The position numbers and the translations under genes were made by a program. A stretch of 9,235 nucleotides of DNA from Phycisphaerae bacterium (lineage in GTDB: Bacteria; Planctomycetota; Phycisphaerae; Phycisphaerales; SM1A02): assembly GCA_018663565.1 (NCBI GenBank), contig JABJQE010000103.1, forward strand, positions 1 to 9,235, written 5' to 3'. This document shows positions 1 through 6,574 of the stretch, piece after piece. A model generated the notes under the pieces. It had not been told where the DNA came from and did not search any database. It saw only the letters and a program-made list of their open reading frames with translations. Position 1 is the first letter of the stretch; every line of letters starts with the position of its first letter.

Positions 1-1079
1 CCCTTGCCGCGGCCCTTGACGTCATAGGTTGCAATCTTGCCCTCGGCAATGACAGCCGCGAGCGCATTCTCAAGCCGAGTGCCAGCATCCTTCTCGCCAA
101 GCCAGTCGAGCATCAACTTGGCGGTAAACATCATGGCCATTGGGTTGACCACGTCTTGCCCGACGTATTTTGGCGCTGAGCCGTGGGTTGGCTCGAACAC
201 TGCGTAGTCATCACCGATGTTTGCCGATGACGCAAATCCAAGTCCGCCGATAAGGCCCGCCGCGAGGTCGCTGATGATGTCGCCGAACATGTTCTCAGCA
301 ACCAGAACGTCGTAGTCTTGCGGATTCTTGATGAGCCACATGCAAATAGCGTCGATGTTTGCTTCCCATGCTTCAATACCGGGGAAGTCCTTCGCCACTT
401 CGCGGAATGTACGCGTCATCAGACCGCCCGTCTCCCGAAGCACATTGGGCTTCTCAACAAGGGTGACTGACTTGCGATTATTTTCTGCTGCATACGAGAA
501 GGCCTGACGGCAGATGCTCTCGCAGCCTTGCTTAGACATGATCCGGGTCGAGAGGGCGACATTTTCAAGTCCCTTCTCTTTCCACTTGACCATCTTGGGG
601 TTGTCGCACAATGCATCGTAGATTTTCTCAGGAAGCGGGAACCACTCAACACCGCCGTACATACCCTCTGTGTTCTCTCGGAACACGGTCAGGTCAATAT
701 CCTCTCGGTAGTTGAGCGGGTTGCCCGGATAGGCCTTGCACGGCCGCAAGTTGGTGTGCAGATTGAATGTTTGTCGCAGCTTCACGATCGGACTGAAGTA
801 GACCAGTCCCTTGTCCTGTAATTCAGTGGCGAGTTCCGCATGGGCCTCGTCACGAGGCTTGCTGGTAATGGCGCCGAACAAACCACAGTCAGTATTCTTG
901 AGAATCTCGATAGTTCGTTCAGGCAGAGGATTTCCCTCCTTGCACCAATACTCCCAGCCGATGTCGGCGTGGATGTACTCGGCGTCAAAGTTCATGGCAT
1001 CGAGCACCAGTCGGGTGGCGTCCATGACATCCACGCCAACACCATCTCCGGGCATCCAGGCAATCTTGTATTTGGCCAC
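1..1079 (-). CDS. Isocitrate/isopropylmalate dehydrogenase family protein, probable isocitrate dehydrogenase (3' end cut by window)
   Basis: This gene encodes a beta-decarboxylating dehydrogenase, most likely oxidising isocitrate to 2-oxoglutarate or working in reverse. About 359 residues are visible in one unbroken frame; probably only a few dozen C-terminal residues are missing. The GTG start is supported by a GAGGAG site 7 bases upstream and by the usual family N-terminus (PGDGVG, residues 10-15). Visible landmarks are LRQ and LRP arginines R102 and R112, VFREN (132-136), KPN (210-212), metal-binding NMFGDIISD with D267 and D271, and EPTHGSAPKY (296-305). K304-Y305 match the lysine-tyrosine pair of NADP-dependent E. 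coli Icd rather than the Asp-Ile of NAD enzymes, so I infer NADP preference. The position equivalent to E. coli N115 seems to be Ile98, so the substrate is not certain. The gene follows the aconitase-like gene by 59 bases. Isopropylmalate, tartrate or homoisocitrate activity are alternatives. Confidence 0.88.
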   Translation of the reverse strand, partial: MAKYKIAWMPGDGVGVDVMDATRLVLDAMNFDAEYIHADIGWEYWCKEGNPLPERTIEILKNTDCGLFGAITSKPRDEAHAELATELQDKGLVYFSPIVKLRQTFNLHTNLRPCKAYPGNPLNYREDIDLTVFRENTEGMYGGVEWFPLPEKIYDALCDNPKMVKWKEKGLENVALSTRIMSKQGCESICRQAFSYAAENNRKSVTLVEKPNVLRETGGLMTRTFREVAKDFPGIEAWEANIDAICMWLIKNPQDYDVLVAENMFGDIISDLAAGLIGGLGFASSANIGDDYAVFEPTHGSAPKYVGQDVVNPMAMMFTAKLMLDWLGEKDAGTRLENALAAVIAEGKIATYDVKGRGK

Positions 1080-1086
1080 AGCGGGT

Positions 1087-1092
1087 CTCCTC
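1087..1092 (-). promoter_or_regulatory. Shine-Dalgarno site of the dehydrogenase gene
   Basis: GAGGAG on the minus strand lies 7 bases before the GTG at 1079. It decides in favour of the GTG start, since no ATG sits at that position. Confidence 0.75.
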
Positions 1093-1116
1093 GTTTGAAA
1101 CAATGGCGAAGACCGA

Positions 1117-1122
1117 ATTATA
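1117..1122 (-). promoter_or_regulatory. Possible -10 box (TATAAT) before the dehydrogenase gene
   Basis: The 59-base gap between the aconitase-like gene and the dehydrogenase contains a perfect TATAAT on the minus strand, about 37 bases before the GTG start. No convincing -35 hexamer or TG extension is visible at the right distance. It may be an internal promoter that lets the dehydrogenase be made separately, or a chance match. Confidence 0.3.
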
Positions 1123-1138
1123 ACGCCGCCGGAGCTTT

Positions 1139-3067
1139 CTAGGATGAGGCTGCGAGCCGTTCAGCCACCACGTTTTCGGCGCCTCCAGCGACGATAATCT
1201 CCTGTGGGACTTGCCCGAGCGGCATGAAGGCATAGGACTCCCCCCCCAGGGTGGCAGTCGCCAGCTCGAAATTTAAGCTCAGTTCGCCCAAGACCACAGT
1301 GCTCGCCGACTCCCCTGAGAATTGTGTTCGCACCGCGGCGACGAGGCTGGGGCAGACCAAGCAAATGAAGCCGTTATTGATGGCATTGCGTACGTAGGTC
1401 TGGCTGAACGATTCGGCGATGACGCACGCAATACCTCGAACCTTCAGGCAGGTTGCGGCCTGCTCGCGGGATGATCCAGTGCCAAAATTGAGGCCCGAGA
1501 CAATGATGTCCCCCGGCTTGGCGATTGTGGTGAACGTGGGATCATAATTCTCCATGGCCGCTGCGGCCATGTCCTCTCGCGAAACATCGTCTCGGTAGGT
1601 CATGGCGCCGCTGTAGATGCCATCGGTGTTCAGGTTGTCAACAGGCAGCCACAACATCCGGCCGGTAATGGATGCAGGAAATCCGTCGATCACGCCGCCC
1701 CCGCCTTTACGCGAGGATGACTTGTGTTGTGTGAACTGCGTCCGCACCTCGCAGCATTCGTACGTCCTTGGTGCTGCGATGTGCCCGGCGAGCGCCGAGG
1801 CCGCAACCACTGCCGGGCTCGCGAGGTACGCCTTGGCATCGCGGCTTCCCATGCGGCCCTTGAAGTTACGGTTCGTGGCGCTGATGCCGACCTCTCCAGG
1901 TTCGAGCGTGCCCGCTCCGAGTCCAATACATGTGCCGCAGCCAGGCGGCAAAAAGATCACCCCTGCATCGGCAAGGATTCCCCAGGTGCCATCAGACTCG
2001 GCTTCAGCTTGAATTGTTGCGCTTGCGGCTGCGACGTAGAACTCCACGCCATCTGCCACATGCTGACCTTTGACTACGGCGGCGGCAGCCTGCAAGTCTT
2101 CTAGTCGCCCATTTACGCACGAGAGCACATAGGCCTTCTGGATTGCAATTCGCTTCGCCTCAATCTCTGGCAAGGCATGCATCACCTTGACATGATCAGG
2201 CCCAGACACATGGGGTATCACACTGCCTAGATCAAGCGAGAGACCAACTGCATAGGTGGCATCAGCATCTGCAGCGAGTGGATTGCCTGCCCAGTCACTG
2301 ACATCCTCAGCGGAATAGCGAGGGAAGCCTCGCGCGGCCATCCACTTCGCTCGGTCCTCGAGCCATGTCAGCAGCACCTCGTCGCATGGGAACACGCCAG
2401 CTAGAGCCCCCCACTCAGTCGTCATGTTGGCAATACTCATTCGCTGATCCATCGTGAGTTGGGCAATTCCCTCACCGACGAATTCAACGGCATGATTGAG
2501 TACTTCGTCGTGGTTGAATGCGCCGCACAAGGCAATGATCACATCCTTGCCCGTTACGCCATCCTGAAGTGTGCCGGTCAACTCAACCTGCGCCACTGGT
2601 GGAACCTGCCACCAGGTCTCGCCCGTCGCCCAGATGCTGGCAGCATCGGTTCGCACAACGGGCGTTCCCAATGCCGAGATGGCCCCGTAAATATTCGAGT
2701 GGCTGTCACTACCTACCACCATGCTTCCCGGCGTGACGTACCCTCGTTCAATCATCACCTGGTGGCTAATGCCGGTTCCGGGGCGATAGAAGTCGACGCC
2801 CTGTTCACTTGCGAAGGCTTCGATCTTGGCGTATTTGCCGAGATTCTCAGGCGAGTGGTTTTGGATATCGTGATCAATTGCAAACACGGGCTGGGACGCA
2901 TCATGCATTCGGGTTGCCCCAATCGCCTTGAACTTACCCATCACCGCCGACGTGTTGTCATGCGTCATGATGTGTTTGGGGCGAATGCGAAGATAGTCAC
3001 CTGCGAATACGGGTTCGCCGCCAAGCGTGTGCGCGGTTGCGATCTTTTCAACTAGTGTTTGAGACAT
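1139..3067 (-). CDS. Aconitase-superfamily hydro-lyase, homoaconitase (Lys4)-like, probable aconitate hydratase
   Basis: This 642-residue protein is an iron-sulfur hydro-lyase with fused large and swivel domains. It probably interconverts citrate and isocitrate here. The [4Fe-4S] ligands are C317 (in SCVNGR, where most relatives have SCTN) and C377/C380 (GCGTC). Other landmarks are MTHDN (34-38), DHDIQN (65-70), SDSHSN (120-125), RTDAASIWATGETWW (139-153), SATNRNFKGRMGS (396-408), and in the swivel domain DNLNTDGIY (477-485) and FGTGSSREQAA (528-538). These blocks match, from memory, fungal mitochondrial homoaconitase Lys4 of the alpha-aminoadipate lysine pathway better than AcnA or AcnB. The length also fits the Lys4 type (roughly 690 with a transit peptide). 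Neighbouring citrate-cleavage and dehydrogenase genes favour citrate over homocitrate. The ATG follows the preceding stop by 18 bases, with only a distant AGGA. A run of eight G on the coding strand (1240-1247) near the 3' end does not break the frame. Confidence 0.9.
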   Translation of the reverse strand: MSQTLVEKIATAHTLGGEPVFAGDYLRIRPKHIMTHDNTSAVMGKFKAIGATRMHDASQPVFAIDHDIQNHSPENLGKYAKIEAFASEQGVDFYRPGTGISHQVMIERGYVTPGSMVVGSDSHSNIYGAISALGTPVVRTDAASIWATGETWWQVPPVAQVELTGTLQDGVTGKDVIIALCGAFNHDEVLNHAVEFVGEGIAQLTMDQRMSIANMTTEWGALAGVFPCDEVLLTWLEDRAKWMAARGFPRYSAEDVSDWAGNPLAADADATYAVGLSLDLGSVIPHVSGPDHVKVMHALPEIEAKRIAIQKAYVLSCVNGRLEDLQAAAAVVKGQHVADGVEFYVAAASATIQAEAESDGTWGILADAGVIFLPPGCGTCIGLGAGTLEPGEVGISATNRNFKGRMGSRDAKAYLASPAVVAASALAGHIAAPRTYECCEVRTQFTQHKSSSRKGGGGVIDGFPASITGRMLWLPVDNLNTDGIYSGAMTYRDDVSREDMAAAAMENYDPTFTTIAKPGDIIVSGLNFGTGSSREQAATCLKVRGIACVIAESFSQTYVRNAINNGFICLVCPSLVAAVRTQFSGESASTVVLGELSLNFELATATLGGESYAFMPLGQVPQEIIVAGGAENVVAERLAASS

Positions 3068-3085
3068 GGGGCAAGAAGTGTCCTG

Positions 3086-3658
3086 TCAGAGAATGCGGGC
3101 GAGTCGAATACGCCAGAGCACGATCAGTGGCCAGAGTATGTGAAGTGATAGATCCAGCAACACGATTACACCAGCAGCGGCCGTGCCTGATGATTTTCCA
3201 ATGAAACCGTAGAGCCCAAGACTAAATAGCATCCCCAGTACGCCCCAGCCCGCGGCAACAAGAGCCCATCGAGACAAAGGCAACACGGCACTTCGCAACC
3301 GTTTGGCAAGCGCGATACCAAGCACGATTGACGCTAGTGCGAGCAGCAGTCGGCCAATAGCCAGTATCAGAGACAGCCAAACTGGTGGTAGCTCGCCAAT
3401 CACACTCTTGACGATCGCGCCTTGCTCGGCTGATCCAATATCAAGAAGGCCACCGGACGCCTGCGAGAGCGCATGGCCAAATGAAATGAGCCCACTGTTA
3501 TCAGCCACCACGCCTGCAAGACGACCGAGTTCAATTGAAGCGGCTGCCATGACGGCCCCAAAGCCAAGATCGAAGAGTCCAATCAGGATGAGCATCGTGC
3601 CCACGACCGGGGCCCAGCACTCACATGACTTCCCCGGCGTTCCGATTTGATGTGTCAT
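3086..3658 (-). CDS. Unrecognised small integral membrane protein (four helices), paralogue of the 4823-5401 product
   Basis: I do not recognise this 190-residue protein. Hydrophobic stretches at about 17-41, 93-118, 130-152 and 160-182 suggest four membrane helices, with a loop of about 50 residues between the first and second. The first helix contains GT at 20-21, FD at 29-30 and G34. The last contains LHILWPLIVLWR (172-183). The same two motifs occur at the same relative places in the product of 4823-5401, including an ungapped GT-x5-I-x2-FD-x3-G, so the two look like diverged paralogues. The N-terminus holds two cysteines (C12, C14) just before helix 1. No good Shine-Dalgarno site precedes the ATG at 3658: GGGAG is 17 bases away, and no in-frame alternative start is closer. 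It ends 18 bases before the aconitase-like gene, which suggests cotranscription. No enzymatic motif is visible. Confidence 0.75.
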   Translation of the reverse strand: MTHQIGTPGKSCECWAPVVGTMLILIGLFDLGFGAVMAAASIELGRLAGVVADNSGLISFGHALSQASGGLLDIGSAEQGAIVKSVIGELPPVWLSLILAIGRLLLALASIVLGIALAKRLRSAVLPLSRWALVAAGWGVLGMLFSLGLYGFIGKSSGTAAAGVIVLLDLSLHILWPLIVLWRIRLARIL

Positions 3659-3824
3659 GACTGCAAGTCTACGTGCTCCCTCTCCTCTGGGGCCGATTCT
3701 CGCCTGGGGGCCTCACTCTGATTAGTCAGCACAACGGCTATCGGATCGCAACGGGGCCATAGATCCAATACCCGGTATACGCCAAAGAGTGCAGCAGAGC
3801 ATTGCACGGTGTGGCGACTGGTCC
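3659..3824. other. Intergenic gap, largest in the window
   Basis: This 166-base stretch is the only real break in the minus-strand gene series and the most likely place for a terminator, a promoter, or both. I see no hairpin followed by a T run. A TTGGCG at 3780-3785 (minus strand) could be a -35 box, but the -10 at the matching distance is poor. An 11-base palindrome, ATACCCGGTAT, spans 3768-3778 and could be an operator or chance. A minus-strand reading frame that crosses this gap (3722-4114) is a shadow of the upstream gene. Confidence 0.4.
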
Positions 3825-4826
3825 CTACTCCTGGATTGCCAGTTCTGGCCGAACCTCGGGTGATAACCAGGCCGACCAGAGTCGCCCAAGCATGGGGTCA
3901 TCACAGCCTGCCACAACAAATCGCAGTGTGCCCGGGTCGCCGGTGAGCATGACCTCGAGGCTTGTATTGGGCGAGTGCCGGCCGCGGCGGCGGATAAGCA
4001 GGATGTCCCGCTCTGCCTGCCATACATGCTTTCCAACTCGAACCCATCCCGGACCAGCAACAGCCCCAAGCGGCCGTAAGCCGCCTCGAGCCCACCCGCC
4101 AAGGATGGGCACATCTACAAGTTGTCGCTGGAGCGATGGCAGTTGGATGATGGTCTTCACGAGGGCAATGAGAAAGAGCCCCACTAGACTGATCGCCACA
4201 ACAGGCCCGAAGCCCGGCTGCATGCCGCGAGAGAGCAGCATAAAAAGACTCGGGATGAGAAGCAGTAAGGCCAGAAACAATACTGCAAGGTTGCCGGTGG
4301 TTCGGAGTCCACTATTTGGGCGCGCGGCTTGGATCGGCATCGGTTCCAGCAGCCCCTGGGGTACCTCTTGCATCTGAATCCAGAGTCCGAGCACACCATC
4401 TACCACGGCCCGCGTGCCACTGGCGGAGAGTTCCAGAACTGGGTCTGCCATGGTGTTTGACGAGACGATTCTGCGAATAGGCCACCGAATATGACGCAAG
4501 CACTCCATGTGCGGGGGCAAGAGCGTTCGAGGGTGAACCGTCCGCCGACGTCTTCGAGTGCCAACAGCTCCCATGATGAGGGGCACCATCGACAACAACA
4601 CGATTTGCGCAGGGCATATGAGCGAGAGCCCGATTCGGGCATCATTGTGTGTCGGAGCTGAGGCGTTCACGAGCATGAGTGAGAGGATTGCAAAGCCAAT
4701 ACCAAGTGCACACAGCACACCACCGCTGATGAGATTGCGAAGGGCATTGGTCCGATCAACCTCAAGAGGCAGCATCATGATTGACTTGGACGCGGCCGTG
4801 GATTGTTGCTGGAGAAGATCGATCAC
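3825..4826 (-). CDS. Unrecognised membrane protein with soluble C-terminal domain
   Basis: I do not recognise this 333-residue protein. Counting from the GTG at 4826, predicted membrane helices lie at about 32-54, 66-88, 179-199 and 207-228. The second helix is followed by an arginine run (RRRRR, 91-95), which suggests a cytoplasmic side there. A soluble stretch of about 90 residues separates the helix pairs, and a C-terminal domain of about 90 residues (244-333) is rich in Trp, Arg and Gly (for example HVWQAERDILLIRRRG, then RFVVAGCDDPMLGRLWSAWL). That tail might be a small beta-rich domain, but I cannot assign it. The frame is open further upstream, to an ATG at 4889. I chose GTG 4826 because its GTGA overlaps the preceding stop by 4 bases, as at other junctions of this operon. 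ATG at 4778 or 4775 is also possible. No Shine-Dalgarno site decides the matter. Confidence 0.75.
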   Translation of the reverse strand: MIDLLQQQSTAASKSIMMLPLEVDRTNALRNLISGGVLCALGIGFAILSLMLVNASAPTHNDARIGLSLICPAQIVLLSMVPLIMGAVGTRRRRRTVHPRTLLPPHMECLRHIRWPIRRIVSSNTMADPVLELSASGTRAVVDGVLGLWIQMQEVPQGLLEPMPIQAARPNSGLRTTGNLAVLFLALLLLIPSLFMLLSRGMQPGFGPVVAISLVGLFLIALVKTIIQLPSLQRQLVDVPILGGWARGGLRPLGAVAGPGWVRVGKHVWQAERDILLIRRRGRHSPNTSLEVMLTGDPGTLRFVVAGCDDPMLGRLWSAWLSPEVRPELAIQE

Positions 4827-5401
4827 TTGCCCAATCGACGACGAGCAATGAGTTCCAATCCGCAACGCCATCCGAGCACAAGTGGCCATACAAAGTGAAG
4901 CGTCACTTCAATCGAGAGCATTGGAATGCTCCCGCCTGATGTCGAATCGCCAAATGTGTCTATTGTCATGTCCCAGGTGCGGATTGTGGACCATACAGTC
5001 CAGATCAGAGCAAGCACACACCAGACGAAAGTCAACTTGATGCCGATGGGCCTGCGATATGTCAGCAGTAGTCCCAACACAGCAGCGCATGCGGAGAAAC
5101 CCACTCGGATCCATCCAATTTCCACGAGGTAACCGGGGCGTGGGAGCATTTCAAGCAAGGCCCGTGCGTGCTCCCCAGTTTCGACACCACTGACATTGAG
5201 TACCCCGAAGGTTGCGAAGTTCACAAGCCGACCAAGAGACATCGCGAGTTGGTTATGTTCGAGATGCCCCGCAATGATCTGGAGTTGCTCACCAAGTGCG
5301 ACGGTCGCGAGCCCCCACGCCGCGTCAAAACACGCGATCGCAACCATGGCGGTCCCAAAGATGACGGCCCAAGTTCCAAGTCCCCGTGCGGGCTGGTCCA
5401 T
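4823..5401 (-). CDS. Unrecognised small integral membrane protein (four helices), paralogue of the 3086-3658 product
   Basis: This 192-residue protein has hydrophobic segments at about 11-33, 94-116, 119-142 and 162-182, and a long polar loop after the first. GT at 16-17, FD at 25-26 and G30 in helix 1, and LHFVWPLVLGWR (168-179) in the last helix, repeat the pattern of the 3086-3658 product. I infer a shared fold and a duplication. The frame runs open to 5749, but the extra part overlaps the HD gene in another phase and its sequence looks non-coding. The ATG at 5401 lies one base after the HD stop, matching the tight junctions elsewhere. The end overlaps the next gene by 4 bases (GTGA). No signal peptide cleavage site, enzymatic motif or known transporter signature is visible. 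A heme- or metal-binding role is conceivable from the conserved His in LHxxW, but this is speculation. Confidence 0.75.
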   Translation of the reverse strand: MDQPARGLGTWAVIFGTAMVAIACFDAAWGLATVALGEQLQIIAGHLEHNQLAMSLGRLVNFATFGVLNVSGVETGEHARALLEMLPRPGYLVEIGWIRVGFSACAAVLGLLLTYRRPIGIKLTFVWCVLALIWTVWSTIRTWDMTIDTFGDSTSGGSIPMLSIEVTLHFVWPLVLGWRCGLELIARRRLGK

Positions 5402-5402
5402 A

Positions 5403-5984
5403 TCAGGACTTCGCCGCGCGAGCGCCGAGTAGCTTCGCAATATCAAAATCAACGAAGTCGGCGTGATGGAAGATGATGGACTCGATGCTGCGTTGCATCT
5501 TGTCACCTTCGTGGCTGTGGGTAGCAATGATGTGCATGACATCGGCTGGCACATCGTGCTTGTATGCCATGCCCACGCCACTAAAAGGATGTCGCAGCGC
5601 TTCGCCAAATGTGCCCTTGATGATATTTCCGCTCGCGTCCTTGTCAAACTCGAGCGGCTTGCCGCAATCGGCCAAGAGCGAGCCGGCAATGAGCACATCG
5701 CGATCAATGGGGATGTCGCACGTAAAGGAACTCTCAAGTACGTCCGCAATCACGATGCACTGCCGAACGCACGAATTGAGGTGCTCAATGAATGTCATCT
5801 CAATATCACCAGCGAGCAGAGTGAACTTGACAGCGCGGAGTTCATCGAACGTCCAGCCCTTGCCACCGCAACCAGTTGTAATGGCTTCGTTCCAGACTGC
5901 CGCAACCTTCCCACGAAGGTCCTGACACTGGATGTCCATCAAATTAGGGAAGAGGTCCGTGATTTCAGCAACGCCGTAACTCAT
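5403..5984 (-). CDS. HD-fold protein with an altered HD motif
   Basis: This 193-residue soluble protein has the helical layout of HD-superfamily metal-dependent phosphohydrolases. From the ATG at 5984, candidate metal ligands are H68 (EHLNS), D106, H132 (RHPFSG), H151, H156 and H158 (HIIATHSHEGD), H173-H174 and D176 (FHHADFVDF). The central doublet that is normally His-Asp (LLHDxGK) reads LLADCGK, so Ala105 (GCC, 5670-5672) replaces the key histidine. Activity may therefore be lost, changed or rescued by the other histidines. The substrate is unknown. ATG 5984 was chosen over a start at 6032 because it overlaps the GNAT stop as ATGA, has AAGGAG 8 bases upstream, and gives a natural N-terminus. 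It sits between the acetyltransferase gene and a membrane protein gene with 4-base overlap and 1-base gap. A regulatory or nucleotide-sensing role is possible but not shown. Confidence 0.8.
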   Translation of the reverse strand: MSYGVAEITDLFPNLMDIQCQDLRGKVAAVWNEAITTGCGGKGWTFDELRAVKFTLLAGDIEMTFIEHLNSCVRQCIVIADVLESSFTCDIPIDRDVLIAGSLLADCGKPLEFDKDASGNIIKGTFGEALRHPFSGVGMAYKHDVPADVMHIIATHSHEGDKMQRSIESIIFHHADFVDFDIAKLLGARAAKS

Positions 5985-6574
5985 GAGGTCTGCTCCTTCC
6001 AAGTGCGTGGGGCCGTGGCCAGCATCGCCCACATGTCCGTGTCAAGGTACTGATCTTCTTTGAGGTACGCCTGCCTCTTGACGCCCTCGAAGGAAAATCC
6101 GTTGCGTTCAAGAAGCCGCCGCGACGGCTCGTTGTCAACGAATGTATCAGCCCAGATGCGATGCAGTCCGATCTGGTCAAAGCAGTGATCGAGCAAGCCC
6201 TGCAGCATGCGACTGGCGATGCCCTTGCCTCGCGCGGGTGCATCGAGGTGATAACCAAGCCCACCGTGCCGATGCTTCCAGTTGATCCACACACCAATCG
6301 TGCCCACGGCCTCTCCTCCAGACTCAGCAATCAGTTGCAATGCGTTCCCTTCCGCGATGTTTTTGCATACCTGATTGATACGAATTTTGGCAAATTCCAG
6401 TTCGGGGGAGCGTGGAACCGAGGCGAGCCCCTCGTAGACTCCCGGTGCGCGAAGCAATCGAAGACAGTCCTGAACATCGTCGAGCGTCACGATGCGGAGT
6501 TGCACGCCGTCATGAACCACCGGAAGCACGTCAAGCCGTAGGTCACCTTGGACATGGCACTTTGGCTGGATCAT
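5981..6574 (-). CDS. GNAT-family N-acetyltransferase (RimJ/RimL-like)
   Basis: This 197-residue protein transfers an acyl group, normally acetyl from acetyl-CoA, to an amine. The acetyl-CoA pyrophosphate loop is R115-G116-K117-G118-I119-A120, after the strand GGLGYHL (104-110). The typical RimJ/RimL tail NEPSRRLLERNGFSFEG (148-164) follows. The N-terminal 20 residues before LRIVTLDD look like a family-specific extension. Its target cannot be read from sequence: N-termini of ribosomal proteins, other proteins, small amines or antibiotics are all possible in this family. The ATG overlaps the citryl-CoA-lyase-like stop (ATGA) and has no clear Shine-Dalgarno site, so translation is probably by coupling. 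Sitting directly behind genes that make or use acetyl-CoA, it could modify one of their products, but this is inference from position only. Confidence 0.88.
   Translation of the reverse strand: MIQPKCHVQGDLRLDVLPVVHDGVQLRIVTLDDVQDCLRLLRAPGVYEGLASVPRSPELEFAKIRINQVCKNIAEGNALQLIAESGGEAVGTIGVWINWKHRHGGLGYHLDAPARGKGIASRMLQGLLDHCFDQIGLHRIWADTFVDNEPSRRLLERNGFSFEGVKRQAYLKEDQYLDTDMWAMLATAPRTWKEQTS
5993..5998 (-). promoter_or_regulatory. Shine-Dalgarno site of the HD-fold gene
   Basis: AAGGAG on the minus strand is 8 bases before the ATG at 5984, inside the end of the GNAT gene. It supports that start over the in-frame ATG at 6032, which would lengthen the protein by 16 residues. Confidence 0.7.

Noticed and set aside
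2459..3055. A 198-codon open frame on the plus strand opposite the aconitase-like gene
   Set aside because: It lies wholly inside a strongly conserved minus-strand gene, and its translation shows no domain or motif. It is an antisense shadow.
1..3067. Alpha-aminoadipate lysine biosynthesis pair (homoaconitase plus homoisocitrate dehydrogenase)
   Set aside because: No homocitrate synthase or later lysine gene is in view, the dehydrogenase carries the Icd-type Lys-Tyr pair, and citrate-handling genes are close by.
3768..3778. Palindrome ATACCCGGTAT as an operator
   Set aside because: An 11-base palindrome with 5-base arms occurs easily by chance, and no promoter of quality adjoins it. Noted within the intergenic entry only.
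4827..4889. Upstream ATG at 4889 for the large membrane protein
   Set aside because: It would overlap the preceding gene by 67 bases. The GTG at 4826 gives the same 4-base overlap seen elsewhere in the operon, though the choice is not proven.
5402..5749. N-terminal extension of the 4823-5401 membrane protein up to 5749
   Set aside because: The added 116 residues overlap the HD gene in another phase and are Ser/Arg/Thr-rich and non-family-like. ATG 5401 fits the operon spacing and places helix 1 at the N-terminus as in its paralogue.
5463..6053. A 196-codon plus-strand open frame opposite the HD-fold gene
   Set aside because: It mirrors the HD-fold gene codons, and no homologous motif is visible.
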